Origin: an uncultured Lactobacillus sp. | GTDB taxonomy: Bacteria; Bacillota; Bacilli; Lactobacillales; Lactobacillaceae | DNA: 31,704 nucleotides | Direction of reading: 5' to 3' | Assembly (NCBI RefSeq): GCF_902491705.1 | Contig: NZ_CABUIW010000022.1 | Coordinates: 1 to 31,704 of the forward strand | Part shown: positions 7,549 through 13,385 of the stretch, one piece after another | Position numbering within the stretch: position 1 is the first letter of the stretch | How the letters are laid out: the number at the start of each line of letters is the position of its first letter | Notes under the pieces: generated by a model | Databases searched by the model: none | What the model was told of the DNA's origin: nothing | What the model saw: only the letters and a program-made list of their open reading frames with translations | Translations under genes and position numbers: made by a program

Positions 7549-7580
7549 AAAAAGCATCCCCGATTGGAGATGCTTTTTGT
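7549..7580. terminator. Rho-independent terminator, copy B (native rpsI terminator before insertion)
   Basis: The minus strand reads GCATCTCC, loop AATC, GGGGATGC, then six T; the plus strand also ends in T5. Because the chromosome left of 7602 was joined to the rpsI end before insertion, this hairpin would have stood about 20 bases past the rpsI stop and is best read as the original terminator of rplM-rpsI. It now lies 5.8 kb away. Confidence 0.75.
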
Positions 7581-7601
7581 ATATAAACGTAAAATCCAAA
7601 G

Positions 7602-7617
7602 ATTAACGCTTTGAGAA
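7602..7617. repeat. Attachment site attL (16-bp core repeat)
   Basis: ATTAACGCTTTGAGAA is identical to 13370-13385, which covers the last four codons and stop of rpsI (F-S-K-R-stop read on the minus strand). The left copy lies in no gene. Together the copies bound the integrated element. Confidence 0.88.
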
Positions 7618-7749
7618 AAAATTACTCCAAAAAATGATACTTAAATATTTTTTAATACTTTTTAAACCCTATTAAAATGCTATTTCTTAAATTTAAATTC
7701 TAAGAAAAAGTAAGAATATGGAATAAAAAGTACTAAAAATTATAAAATC

Positions 7750-7766
7750 GTGACCAACTGTGACCA
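7750..7766 (+). promoter_or_regulatory. Left integrase arm-type sites: GTGACCA twice, 10-bp phase
   Basis: GTGACCAACTGTGACCA contains two identical heptamers starting at 7750 and 7760. The same pair, same orientation and spacing, recurs at 13306-13322 near the other end. Paired direct repeats near both ends are what the N-terminal arm-binding domain of a tyrosine integrase recognises, so I assign them to the integrase at 12249. Confidence 0.68.
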
Positions 7767-7802
7767 AAACTGATAGTTTTATCTGCTATTAACTTTTCAA
7801 AA

Positions 7803-7840
7803 CACTTTCTTATTAGTTAAAAAATAAGAGAGTGCTTTTT
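7803..7840. terminator. Terminator after the GNAT gene
   Basis: CACTTTCTTATT (7803-7814) pairs with AATAAGAGAGTG (7823-7834) with a single mismatch. A six-T run follows on the plus strand and TTTT on the minus strand. It lies about 40 bases past the GNAT stop and probably works in both directions. Confidence 0.65.
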
Positions 7841-7878
7841 TAATAATTTAAATTTGAATATTATTCTTACTCCTCAAT

Positions 7879-8397
7879 TTAATCCCTATTTTTAAGCATA
7901 AAAACTTTGTGTTCATTCTCATCATCTTTAATATATTTAAACCCTGTACGTTTAGCCACATTTTGACTAGCTAAATTATCTTGTGCAGTTCGTAAAATCA
8001 AATATTTTAATTTCAATTGATTAAATGCATATTCAATCAAAAATTCCACACACTTAGTCATGATTCCCAAATGCTGAAAATCACTTGATAGCCAATAACC
8101 AACTTCACCAGATTTTTCATTTAATTTATGCAAATCAATCATCCCGGATGGTTTTTCATCAACCAAAATAATTAAGTTAAACGCTGTTCCATCAACCATC
8201 TTTTGTTGGAACATTTTTATAGAATTTGCCTCTTTTTCGACTGAATCGATATTATTAGCCCACTTCAAGTACTTAGAAAATTGTTTAATATTCTTCTGTA
8301 ATTGATTAAACAAGTCTTCTGCTTGCCAAGTTTCAGGCAAAATTAATTTTACAAAATGATTTTTTATTTCAAAGTCATACAAAGTAAATGATTGCAT
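7879..8397 (-). CDS. GNAT acetyltransferase, RimJ/RimL-like (element cargo)
   Basis: The 172-residue product has the RimL-type GNAT pattern: an N-terminal strand-helix with LPETWQAEDLFNQLQKN, a central GMIDLHKLNEKSGEVGYWLS strand pair, the acetyl-CoA loop region FQHLGIMTKCVEFLIEYAF, and the C-terminal RTAQDNLASQNVAKRTGF motif. Such enzymes acetylate N-terminal or side-chain amines of proteins or small molecules. The ATG at 8397 is preferred over the GTG at 8409 because GGAGGG lies in the intervening codons. It is 23 bases after the DUF6176-like gene and shares its promoter. Both lie inside the attL/attR repeats, so they are cargo. Confidence 0.83.
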   Translation of the reverse strand: MQSFTLYDFEIKNHFVKLILPETWQAEDLFNQLQKNIKQFSKYLKWANNIDSVEKEANSIKMFQQKMVDGTAFNLIILVDEKPSGMIDLHKLNEKSGEVGYWLSSDFQHLGIMTKCVEFLIEYAFNQLKLKYLILRTAQDNLASQNVAKRTGFKYIKDDENEHKVFMLKNRD

Positions 8398-8420
8398 TAT
8401 TCCCTCCACAATTCAGATTT

Positions 8421-8741
8421 TTATTGTAAGTTAATTATTTCATTGATTTTAGGTGCTAATAGATTTTCTTCTAAAGTCATGTCAACTGGCTTATAAGCAT
8501 AATCAATATAATTCTCAGATTCTTCTACAGGTAAACCGCCTTCACCTTGAATTGAATACCAATAAAAATAGGTATATCCATCAATATTTTCTTCTTTAAA
8601 GACGCTTTCAACAAACATTTTTTCATTTTTCATTGTTGCTACAGTATCTTCATGATGAGAATTCAAAAAATCCATCCATTCTTAAGCTTTTTTCTCTTTG
8701 CCCTTTTTAATTCTAAAGCGCGTTAATTCAATCTTAGTCAT
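8421..8741 (-). pseudogene. DUF6176-like gene interrupted by an in-frame stop
   Basis: Translation from the ATG at 8741, behind AGAAAGG, gives MTKIELTRFRIKKGKEKKA, then TAA at 8682-8684, then in the same frame EWMDFLNSHHEDTVATMKNE and on to a stop at 8421. Read through the stop, the 106-codon product has the opening strand, KxGKEEKAxEWMDFLN helix and later FYWYSIQGEGG segment that I associate with DUF6176. One base change in TAA would restore the frame. The ATG at 8675, two codons past the stop, could still give an 84-residue product but lacks a good ribosome binding site. It could be a real inactivation or a sequencing error. The family assignment is from memory and moderate. Confidence 0.62.
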
Positions 8742-8777
8742 ATTATCTTTACCTTTCTTAGTTAAATTATTATTTTA

Positions 8778-8805
8778 ATTATATTCTTATTAAATTCATT
8801 TGAAA
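8778..8805 (-). promoter_or_regulatory. Promoter for the cargo genes
   Basis: On the minus strand a TATAAT box (8778-8783) is preceded by TTTCAA (8800-8805) with a 16-base spacer, 37 bases before the DUF6176-like start. The -10 is perfect, the -35 matches only half of consensus. Confidence 0.5.
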
Positions 8806-8949
8806 AGATTATCCTGGAAAAATAGGGATTAAAAAGTATCACTAGATATTTTCAAATCATCTATTTATTTTAACTTTACAATCGAACAGAATCATGATAT
8901 AAATTTAATGAAAGTTGAAAAGGGCAAAATTTCAATTTTCGTTTTATTC

Positions 8950-9071
8950 AAAGGTAATTTTTAATTATATTAAATATTATTTTATAGTTCTGATTATTAA
9001 ATATTAATTTTTATAGTATTGTTTTTTATAATAATTGTTAATCAAAATTGGTTAACAAAAAGGTAATTTTT
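8950..9071 (+). repeat. 13-bp direct repeat AAAGGTAATTTTT
   Basis: Identical copies lie at 8950-8962 and 9059-9071, 109 bases apart, in the leader region of the transfer operon. They flank a very A+T-rich stretch with a TATAAT at 9027-9032. They may be binding sites for a regulator, or chance in A+T-rich DNA. Confidence 0.35.
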
Positions 9072-9078
9072 GATTAGA

Positions 9079-9240
9079 CAATGTATTAAATACATTGAAG
9101 AGGTATATTGTTGATTTTTGATAGCTAGTAGTTTGCCCCTGTTAGCTATACATGTTTACATGGTAATCAACTATTTTAAAATTGAATAAATTTTTTAAAA
9201 GGAATTAGTTTTGTTATTAATACAACTAATTCCTTTTTTT
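9079..9240 (+). ncRNA. Candidate structured leader RNA / attenuator upstream of the transfer genes
   Basis: Several complementary segments stand in sequence. CAATGTATT and AATACATTG (9079-9097) form a 9-bp perfect stem with a single central base. GTTGATT (9110-9116) pairs with AATCAAC (9165-9171) and encloses the ATAGCTA/TAGCTAT hairpin (9121-9149). A 14-bp perfect terminator stem follows. This is more structure than ordinary spacer DNA has. It could be a small RNA, an attenuated leader for the downstream operon, or a replication origin; no known RNA family was recognised. Confidence 0.45.
9197..9240 (+). terminator. Strong Rho-independent terminator in the leader
   Basis: AAAAGGAATTAGTT (9197-9210) and AACTAATTCCTTTT (9224-9237) form a 14-bp perfect stem with a 13-base loop, followed by further T. 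No protein gene precedes it on the plus strand, so it ends a non-coding transcript or attenuates transcription into the gene at 9311. Confidence 0.85.
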
Positions 9241-9266
9241 CGTATAAAAATGTCGATCTATTATTG

Positions 9267-9283
9267 ATGAGGTTCCTCCTCAT
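9267..9283 (+). promoter_or_regulatory. Small hairpin with anti-Shine-Dalgarno sequence before the first transfer gene
   Basis: ATGAGG (9267-9272) and CCTCAT (9278-9283) form a 6-bp stem with loop TTCCT. The 3' side contains CCTCCTC, complementary to ribosome binding sites. It lies 27 bases before the ATG at 9311, whose own ribosome binding site is poor, so translational control is possible. Confidence 0.35.
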
Positions 9284-9310
9284 ATATTTCTTAGAAAGCG
9301 TATAAACGTT

Positions 9311-9691
9311 ATGAACACATTAAACGGTGAAGCTGCCATGAACAATGGTATTCAATCTATGATTAACAATTGTCAAGTTGCATTAATCAAGACCACTTTA
9401 AACGAAAATGGTAACAGCACAGCTCAGGGGATTATTATTCAAGACAACAACCAATATGCTCCAAAACGTAATGGTCAAAAAGTTATTAATCCTAATGCAG
9501 GTGTCAACCTTACTGTACACATTACTGGTGACGTACCTGTAATTAACCAATTCATTTTAGGTATCAGATTTCAAAATTTACGTGTAACTTCAGTGTATGC
9601 AACCAGTCAACTTAATAGCACATTTGCAAATGTTCATTATGTGTTAGAAGCTGATGGCATCATTTTCCCAAAACAAGAAGGTGAAAGATAG
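9311..9691 (+). CDS. Hypothetical protein, DUF961-like by position and shape (126 aa)
   Basis: The product is 126 residues, mostly predicted beta strand, with no membrane segment. The second half (VNLTVHITGDVPVINQFILG, then LRVTSVYATSQ and HYVLEADGIIFPK) loosely resembles Tn916 Orf22/Orf23 (DUF961) proteins, which also stand just upstream of the FtsK/TcpA-like gene. This rests on gene order and weak pattern, not on a firm motif. The ATG at 9311 is preceded directly by CGTATAAACGTT with only a weak AGAAAG; an in-frame ATG at 9338 is possible. The stop abuts the next ATG, so the two are coupled. Confidence 0.6.
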   Translation: MNTLNGEAAMNNGIQSMINNCQVALIKTTLNENGNSTAQGIIIQDNNQYAPKRNGQKVINPNAGVNLTVHITGDVPVINQFILGIRFQNLRVTSVYATSQLNSTFANVHYVLEADGIIFPKQEGER

Positions 9692-11062
9692 ATGTTTGGA
9701 AGAAAATATAGAAAACCTACTGACATAAAAATTTACCCTGTTTGGGTTGCACTTTTAATTATTGGAGCAAGTCTAATGATTGGTGGTATTTTAATTAGCT
9801 TTATTGGTAGCGTAACTAGCACGACTATGATTAAAGATTCTTGCCTACGCATGGGGTATGAGCTAATTAGATTAAGCCTAATTCCATTCTTAATTGTCCT
9901 TATTTACTGGGCAATTAAAACTGTGAAAGAACCTAAGAAGAAAAAAATACTTGCCAATAAGTATCTAAATGCTTGGCTATTTGGAAATCATCTTTATACA
10001 GATAGTGATGAAGATTCACAACATATCTACTATCCTGCCTGTGATTACATTAACAACAAATTTTACATTCAAATCCTTCCTGGCTTACAAGTAAAACTAG
10101 ATCGTGCTTCTAAAGAGGTTGAAAATTACTTCAATTCACTTGGTTACCAAAAATTAGTCATTGGACATTATGTAAAAAATGGCTGGATGGTTTACTGCTT
10201 GATTGATGATTTTTCTAAGCAACAACTAAGAGGTATTGATTTAATATCCTCAACTTCAGATTACATTATTAAACTAACCAAAAATATAAAGCTCAATATA
10301 GCCAAGAATCCTAATATTTTGATTACTGGTCCAAGAAATTCAGGAAAAAGCTGGTTAGTTTTTTGCTTAATTATACAAATGGCATGTAAGGGATGTCAGT
10401 TGTTTTTAATAGATCCTAAAAATAGTGATTTATCTAAACTCTCTAGATTAATGCCCCAAAACCGTGTTGCTACTTCTAAACAAGAAATTTTTAGTCTATT
10501 AGAACATTTTGTTGAACTAATGAAGCGTAGAAGAAATTGGTTTAATAATCATGCCAATTTTGGAGTTACCGCCGAGCAATTGGGGATGTACCCTCTAATA
10601 TTAGTATTCGAAGAATACGGGGCTTTTTCTGCACAATTATCAAATATTGAAAAAAAGAAATTAGATGCGTTACTTGCACAGATAAGTCTTTTAGGTCGCC
10701 AATATTTATGCATGTGTGTATATGTTATGCAACAAGTTAGAGCTTCTACTGGTTCACAATTTCCTTCTAGTTTAAAGGAGCAAACAGGTACAATCATTTC
10801 TATGGGAGAACTTTCTGAACAAAGCGAAAAATATACTTTTGGACAAGAATATGATATCCCTCAACTTCGGTTATATCAGGGAGAAGGTTTTATTTGGTAT
10901 GAAAATAACCCAAATGGGGACGTTATTGAACCTTTTATTGCTCCAGATTTATCAAATCTTAATGTTTGGCGCATTTTTCAAAATTGCTTAAAAAGTCAAA
11001 CTAATGATCCGTCTAAATTATTTGAATGTCACAATGTACCAGCTAGTCAGTACCCTGACTAA
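9692..11062 (+). CDS. FtsK/SpoIIIE-type DNA translocase, TcpA-like coupling protein
   Basis: The 456-residue product has two membrane helices (about 17-41 and 60-76), then an accessory region, then an FtsK/HerA-type ATPase. Walker A is GPRNSGKS (213-220), the FtsK-like strand LFLIDPKNSDLSKL follows near 237-250, Walker B is LILVFEEYGAF (302-312), and LLGRQYLCMCVYVMQQ fits the sensor strand. This is the architecture of Tn916 Orf21/ICEBs1 ConQ/TcpA coupling proteins, which bring relaxosome-bound DNA to a secretion channel. The ATG directly follows the previous stop, with GAAGGTGAAAG as ribosome binding site. Its last codons lie inside the first hairpin of the candidate origin. Confidence 0.86.
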   Translation: MFGRKYRKPTDIKIYPVWVALLIIGASLMIGGILISFIGSVTSTTMIKDSCLRMGYELIRLSLIPFLIVLIYWAIKTVKEPKKKKILANKYLNAWLFGNHLYTDSDEDSQHIYYPACDYINNKFYIQILPGLQVKLDRASKEVENYFNSLGYQKLVIGHYVKNGWMVYCLIDDFSKQQLRGIDLISSTSDYIIKLTKNIKLNIAKNPNILITGPRNSGKSWLVFCLIIQMACKGCQLFLIDPKNSDLSKLSRLMPQNRVATSKQEIFSLLEHFVELMKRRRNWFNNHANFGVTAEQLGMYPLILVFEEYGAFSAQLSNIEKKKLDALLAQISLLGRQYLCMCVYVMQQVRASTGSQFPSSLKEQTGTIISMGELSEQSEKYTFGQEYDIPQLRLYQGEGFIWYENNPNGDVIEPFIAPDLSNLNVWRIFQNCLKSQTNDPSKLFECHNVPASQYPD

Positions 11063-11091
11063 GCTGGTTGGGACGACACCTGTGTCGTCCC
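11038..11091 (+). other. Candidate oriT / double-strand origin: two adjacent hairpins
   Basis: The first inverted repeat, ACCAGCTAGTCAG (11038-11050) with CTGACTAAGCTGGT (11055-11068), is 13 bp with one bulged A and loop TACC, and overlaps the ATPase gene end. The second, GGGACGACAC/GTGTCGTCCC (11070-11091), is 10 bp perfect with a CT spacer. Both are G+C-rich against an A+T-rich surround, and no T run follows, which argues against a simple terminator. They lie 32 bases before the rep start. Tn916 carries oriT in the same place, between orf21 and orf20. The nick position cannot be read. Confidence 0.6.
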
Positions 11092-11123
11092 ATTAACTTG
11101 ATTAACATGTCACATTAGAAGTT

Positions 11124-11978
11124 ATGAAGACTGATCAAGCAATCAATAATAATAAAGTAGTTAAGTCTTACAGATATGGTTCAACCTTAGAAATAACTAA
11201 TTCTGTCGGGAATAAAAAACAAAAAACGAGGGTGATTACTAAACACAGATACATTAATTTGGCTACTGGTGAAATTAAGAACATGAAAAGAAAAGCTAAG
11301 AACCGAGCAGATAACTATAATTCTGTCAAACGTACAATGCGTAAATTAAGACGTTTAATAGCTAACAACTTTAAAGGTGGAAAAAATGAACTTTGGGTCA
11401 CTTTGACTTTTAGGAATAATGTTATTGATACCAAAGAAGCTTATACTCAATTCAAAATTTTTATGCAAAGGTTACGCAAAGATTATAAAAATATCGAATA
11501 TATCTGTGTTATCGAGCCCCAACTCAGAGGAGCTTGGCATTTTCATGTACTAATAAAAGATTCAACTGGTAAAAAGTTAACAATACCAAATCAAATTTTA
11601 GCCCAAAAGTATTGGAAACAAGGTTTTGTGAACGTTAAAAGACTTAAAGAATCTGATAATGTTGCCAATTATGTTATGGCTTACGTTAGTAATGTTAAAC
11701 TCCCAAATTCAGAAAATGAAGATCCGAAAAATTCTAAAATCAAGAAAGGCCTTCGATTACACATGTATCCTAATGGTTTAAGAATTTATAGAACTTCACG
11801 AGGCATTAAAAAGCCCACGGAGAAAACTGCTCCCAAGAATCAAATTCTAAAGTTCAATCACATTCAAAAGAATCTAAAACCAAATACTATTGTTGAACAA
11901 TATCATGTTATAAAAGGCGTCCAAAAAGTTTTTAAAACTGAATACTATAATGATTTATCTAACCAAGGAAGTAAATAA
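11124..11978 (+). CDS. HUH-type rolling-circle replication initiator / relaxase
   Basis: The 284-residue product carries the three rolling-circle motifs in order: LWVTLTF (90-96, motif I), GAWHFHVLI with H139 and H141 (HUH, metal binding) and E131 just before, and VANYVMAYVSN with Y183 and Y187 (two candidate catalytic tyrosines, Yx3Y). It fits the phage G2P/plasmid Rep group rather than MobT/Rep_trans as I read it. Such proteins nick one strand and hold the 5' end covalently, starting rolling-circle replication and, with a coupling ATPase, transfer. N- and C-terminal extensions are strongly basic. The ATG at 11124 has only a weak AGAAG. Confidence 0.85.
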   Translation: MKTDQAINNNKVVKSYRYGSTLEITNSVGNKKQKTRVITKHRYINLATGEIKNMKRKAKNRADNYNSVKRTMRKLRRLIANNFKGGKNELWVTLTFRNNVIDTKEAYTQFKIFMQRLRKDYKNIEYICVIEPQLRGAWHFHVLIKDSTGKKLTIPNQILAQKYWKQGFVNVKRLKESDNVANYVMAYVSNVKLPNSENEDPKNSKIKKGLRLHMYPNGLRIYRTSRGIKKPTEKTAPKNQILKFNHIQKNLKPNTIVEQYHVIKGVQKVFKTEYYNDLSNQGSK

Positions 11979-11980
11979 TC

Positions 11981-12169
11981 ATGACTAAATTACTTACGAG
12001 AAAAGAAGCTTGTGAGTACATTGGCGTATCAGAAAAGAGCTTTGATAAAGCATTTAGACAAAACCCTGAATTTAAGCGATTCTATTTAAGTTCTACAACG
12101 GAACGATACACCAAAGATAGTATTGATAATTTTATCAATTCACACTTACAAGGCTTTTCCAAAATATAA
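11981..12169 (+). CDS. xis: Excisionase-like helix-turn-helix protein
   Basis: A 62-residue protein with an N-terminal LTRKEACEYIGVSEKSFDK helix-turn-helix of the excisionase/MerR-like type, followed by RFYLSSTTERYTKDSIDNFI, the usual wing-and-helix of small Xis proteins. It starts 3 bases after the rep stop with an AAGGAAG site. Next to an integrase gene it most likely bends DNA at the att sites and directs excision. A small transcriptional regulator is the alternative. Confidence 0.75.
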   Translation: MTKLLTRKEACEYIGVSEKSFDKAFRQNPEFKRFYLSSTTERYTKDSIDNFINSHLQGFSKI

Positions 12170-12178
12170 AAATTGATT

Positions 12179-12233
12179 AAGGCTGATGGTCCTGTTAAAT
12201 TATATTTAGCAGATTTGACTATCAGCCTTTTTT
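12179..12233 (+). terminator. Terminator between xis and int
   Basis: AAGGCTGAT-G-GTC (12179-12191) pairs with GAC-T-ATCAGCCTT (12217-12229), and six T follow. It ends the transfer operon and separates it from int, which starts only 16 bases later. Integrase would then depend on read-through. Confidence 0.8.
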
Positions 12234-12248
12234 GAAAGGATGATACAA

Positions 12249-13301
12249 ATGGCTTCTATTATCAAACGCGGTAAATCATATCGTGCTATTGTTTCTATTA
12301 CTGAACATGGAAAGCGTAATTTCTTAACCAAGACATTTAAAACAGAAAACGAAGCGAAGGTTTGGGGAACAACTCTTGAACTTCAAAAAGCAAAAGGGCA
12401 AAATATTGCCCAACAAAACACATTGTTTAAAGACTTTTACTACTTATATGTCTACACGGTAAAAATAAACGATGTTAGAAAAGCTACTTTTAACAATTAT
12501 GAAAAAGCGGGTCAAGTAATTGATAAGTTATTTCCTACTGTTAAATTAGGTAAACTTGATGATGTTCAAATGCAAAGCATTTTGGATGAATATGGGAAAA
12601 CACATTCTAAGAAGACTGTATCAGAATTATTAAAGAAAATTCGTACATCTTTAAGATATGCCTATGCTAAAGGATATATCTATAATGACTTTGCAAGTTT
12701 GTTGAAAGCTCATGGTCGTGAACTTCCTAAACGTAATAAGGCTTTAACATTATCTGATTTAGCAACATTAAAGCATTACTTAATTAACCACACTGATGAC
12801 GAATTTAATTTAATGATTCTGCTAGAAATAAATACTGGTCTAAGACGTGGTGAAATCCTTGGACTTAAACCAGAAGATATTCATTTCGATGGTAAGTATT
12901 ACTGTGTGGAAGTTAAAAGATCAATTAGCCCCACCACTAATGATACTCATTTAAAAACTAAGCATTCTAGAAGAAGTGTTACTATCCCTAAAGATCTTTA
13001 TATTTTATTAAAACAAATACCAAGTAGAGAATCTGGTTATCTCTTTGATTGGTATAACTTCAAAGAATCCGAAAAACTTAAAGCTTTACTCAAAAAAATA
13101 GGCATCCCTACAACTACATTTCATGGTTTAAGAGATACCCACGCTTCTTTTTTATTTAGCAATAATATGCCTATTTCCTACGTTAGCCGTAGATTAGGCC
13201 ATGATTCTATTATTACAACTGAAAAATATTATCTTGAATTAATGCCAGAAAAAAAGCACTCGCAAGATGCGAATGCTTTAAATCTATTGGACTCCCTATA
13301 A
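12249..13301 (+). CDS. int: Tyrosine recombinase / integrase
   Basis: The 350-residue product has an AP2-like arm-binding domain (residues 1-50, ASIIKRGKSYRAIVSITEHG), a SAM-like core-binding domain (about 60-155) and a catalytic domain. Catalytic residues are R199 in NTGLRRGEI, a lysine in the LKTKHSRR hairpin, H292 and R295 in FHGLRDTHASF, H318 in RRLGHDS, and the nucleophile Y327 or Y328 in TTEKYYLEL. All six positions are filled, so it should be active. The start at 12249 has AAAGGA 8 bases upstream; the earlier ATG at 12240 is inside that site. It stands 70 bases from attR. Confidence 0.93.
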   Translation: MASIIKRGKSYRAIVSITEHGKRNFLTKTFKTENEAKVWGTTLELQKAKGQNIAQQNTLFKDFYYLYVYTVKINDVRKATFNNYEKAGQVIDKLFPTVKLGKLDDVQMQSILDEYGKTHSKKTVSELLKKIRTSLRYAYAKGYIYNDFASLLKAHGRELPKRNKALTLSDLATLKHYLINHTDDEFNLMILLEINTGLRRGEILGLKPEDIHFDGKYYCVEVKRSISPTTNDTHLKTKHSRRSVTIPKDLYILLKQIPSRESGYLFDWYNFKESEKLKALLKKIGIPTTTFHGLRDTHASFLFSNNMPISYVSRRLGHDSIITTEKYYLELMPEKKHSQDANALNLLDSL

Positions 13302-13305
13302 CATT

Positions 13306-13322
13306 GTGACCATAGGTGACCA
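13306..13322 (+). promoter_or_regulatory. Right integrase arm-type sites: GTGACCA twice, 10-bp phase
   Basis: GTGACCATAGGTGACCA has heptamers starting at 13306 and 13316, matching the left-end pair in sequence, orientation and spacing. It lies 5 bases past the int stop and 47 bases from the attR core, against 132 bases on the left. Confidence 0.68.
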
Positions 13323-13369
13323 ATTGATGTCGTATAAACGTTGATATAATAACGTTCTTGAACGCAAAT

Positions 13370-13385
13370 ATTAACGCTTTGAGAA
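13370..13385. repeat. Attachment site attR (16-bp core repeat in rpsI)
   Basis: ATTAACGCTTTGAGAA, identical to attL at 7602-7617. On the minus strand it encodes the last four residues F-S-K-R and the TAA of ribosomal protein S9, so the gene remains complete. Confidence 0.88.

Larger units (their letters stand above)
7618..7878. other. Left-end non-coding segment of the element
   Basis: This 260-base stretch holds no gene. It contains the left pair of GTGACCA arm sites (7750-7766) and a terminator hairpin (7803-7840). The remainder is A+T-rich sequence without visible structure. Confidence 0.6.
7878..8833. repeat. 16-bp perfect inverted repeat flanking the cargo genes
   Basis: TTTAATCCCTATTTTT at 7878-7893 is the exact reverse complement of AAAAATAGGGATTAAA at 8818-8833. 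The left arm includes the end and stop codon of the GNAT gene; the right arm lies just upstream of the cargo promoter. No target-site duplication was found. The repeat could mark a small passenger cassette or be a regulatory pairing element. Confidence 0.55.
8742..9310. other. Long A+T-rich non-coding region of the element
   Basis: About 570 bases with no credible gene. It holds the minus-strand cargo promoter, the right arm of the 16-bp inverted repeat, a 13-bp direct repeat, a structured transcript region ending in a strong terminator, and a small hairpin just before the first plus-strand gene. These are listed separately. Confidence 0.6.
7602..13385 (+). mobile_element. Integrative and mobilizable element inserted in the 3' end of rpsI
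   Basis: The 5.77 kb segment is bounded by a perfect 16-bp direct repeat. It carries, in order, a left-end cargo pair on the minus strand (GNAT acetyltransferase and an interrupted DUF6176-like gene), a long A+T-rich leader, then on the plus strand a 126-residue unknown, an FtsK/TcpA-like ATPase, an HUH Rep/relaxase, an Xis-like protein and a tyrosine integrase next to attR. The order parallels the Tn916 core, but there are no mating-pair genes, so transfer would need a helper conjugative element. The whole module is inserted against the direction of the ribosomal operon. Ribosomal protein genes, rpsI among them, are known integration targets of streptococcal ICEs and IMEs. Capsid or terminase genes are absent, so it is not a prophage remnant in any visible sense. 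Confidence 0.87.

Noticed and set aside
7483..7599. N-terminal extension of the membrane-protein gene to 7599
   Set aside because: It translates the terminator at 7549-7580; a good ribosome binding site stands before the ATG at 7482.
9151..9175. Short frame ATG-TTT-ACA-TGG-TAA as a leader peptide
   Set aside because: Four codons with no ribosome binding site; it falls within the outer stem of the leader structure.
11070..11091. GGGACGACAC/GTGTCGTCCC as an ordinary terminator
   Set aside because: No T run follows on either strand, and the hairpin is paired with a second one at the place expected for oriT.
7602..13385. Prophage or phage-satellite (PICI) remnant
   Set aside because: No capsid, terminase, repressor pair or primase is visible; the FtsK/TcpA-like protein and HUH Rep point to a conjugative-type element.
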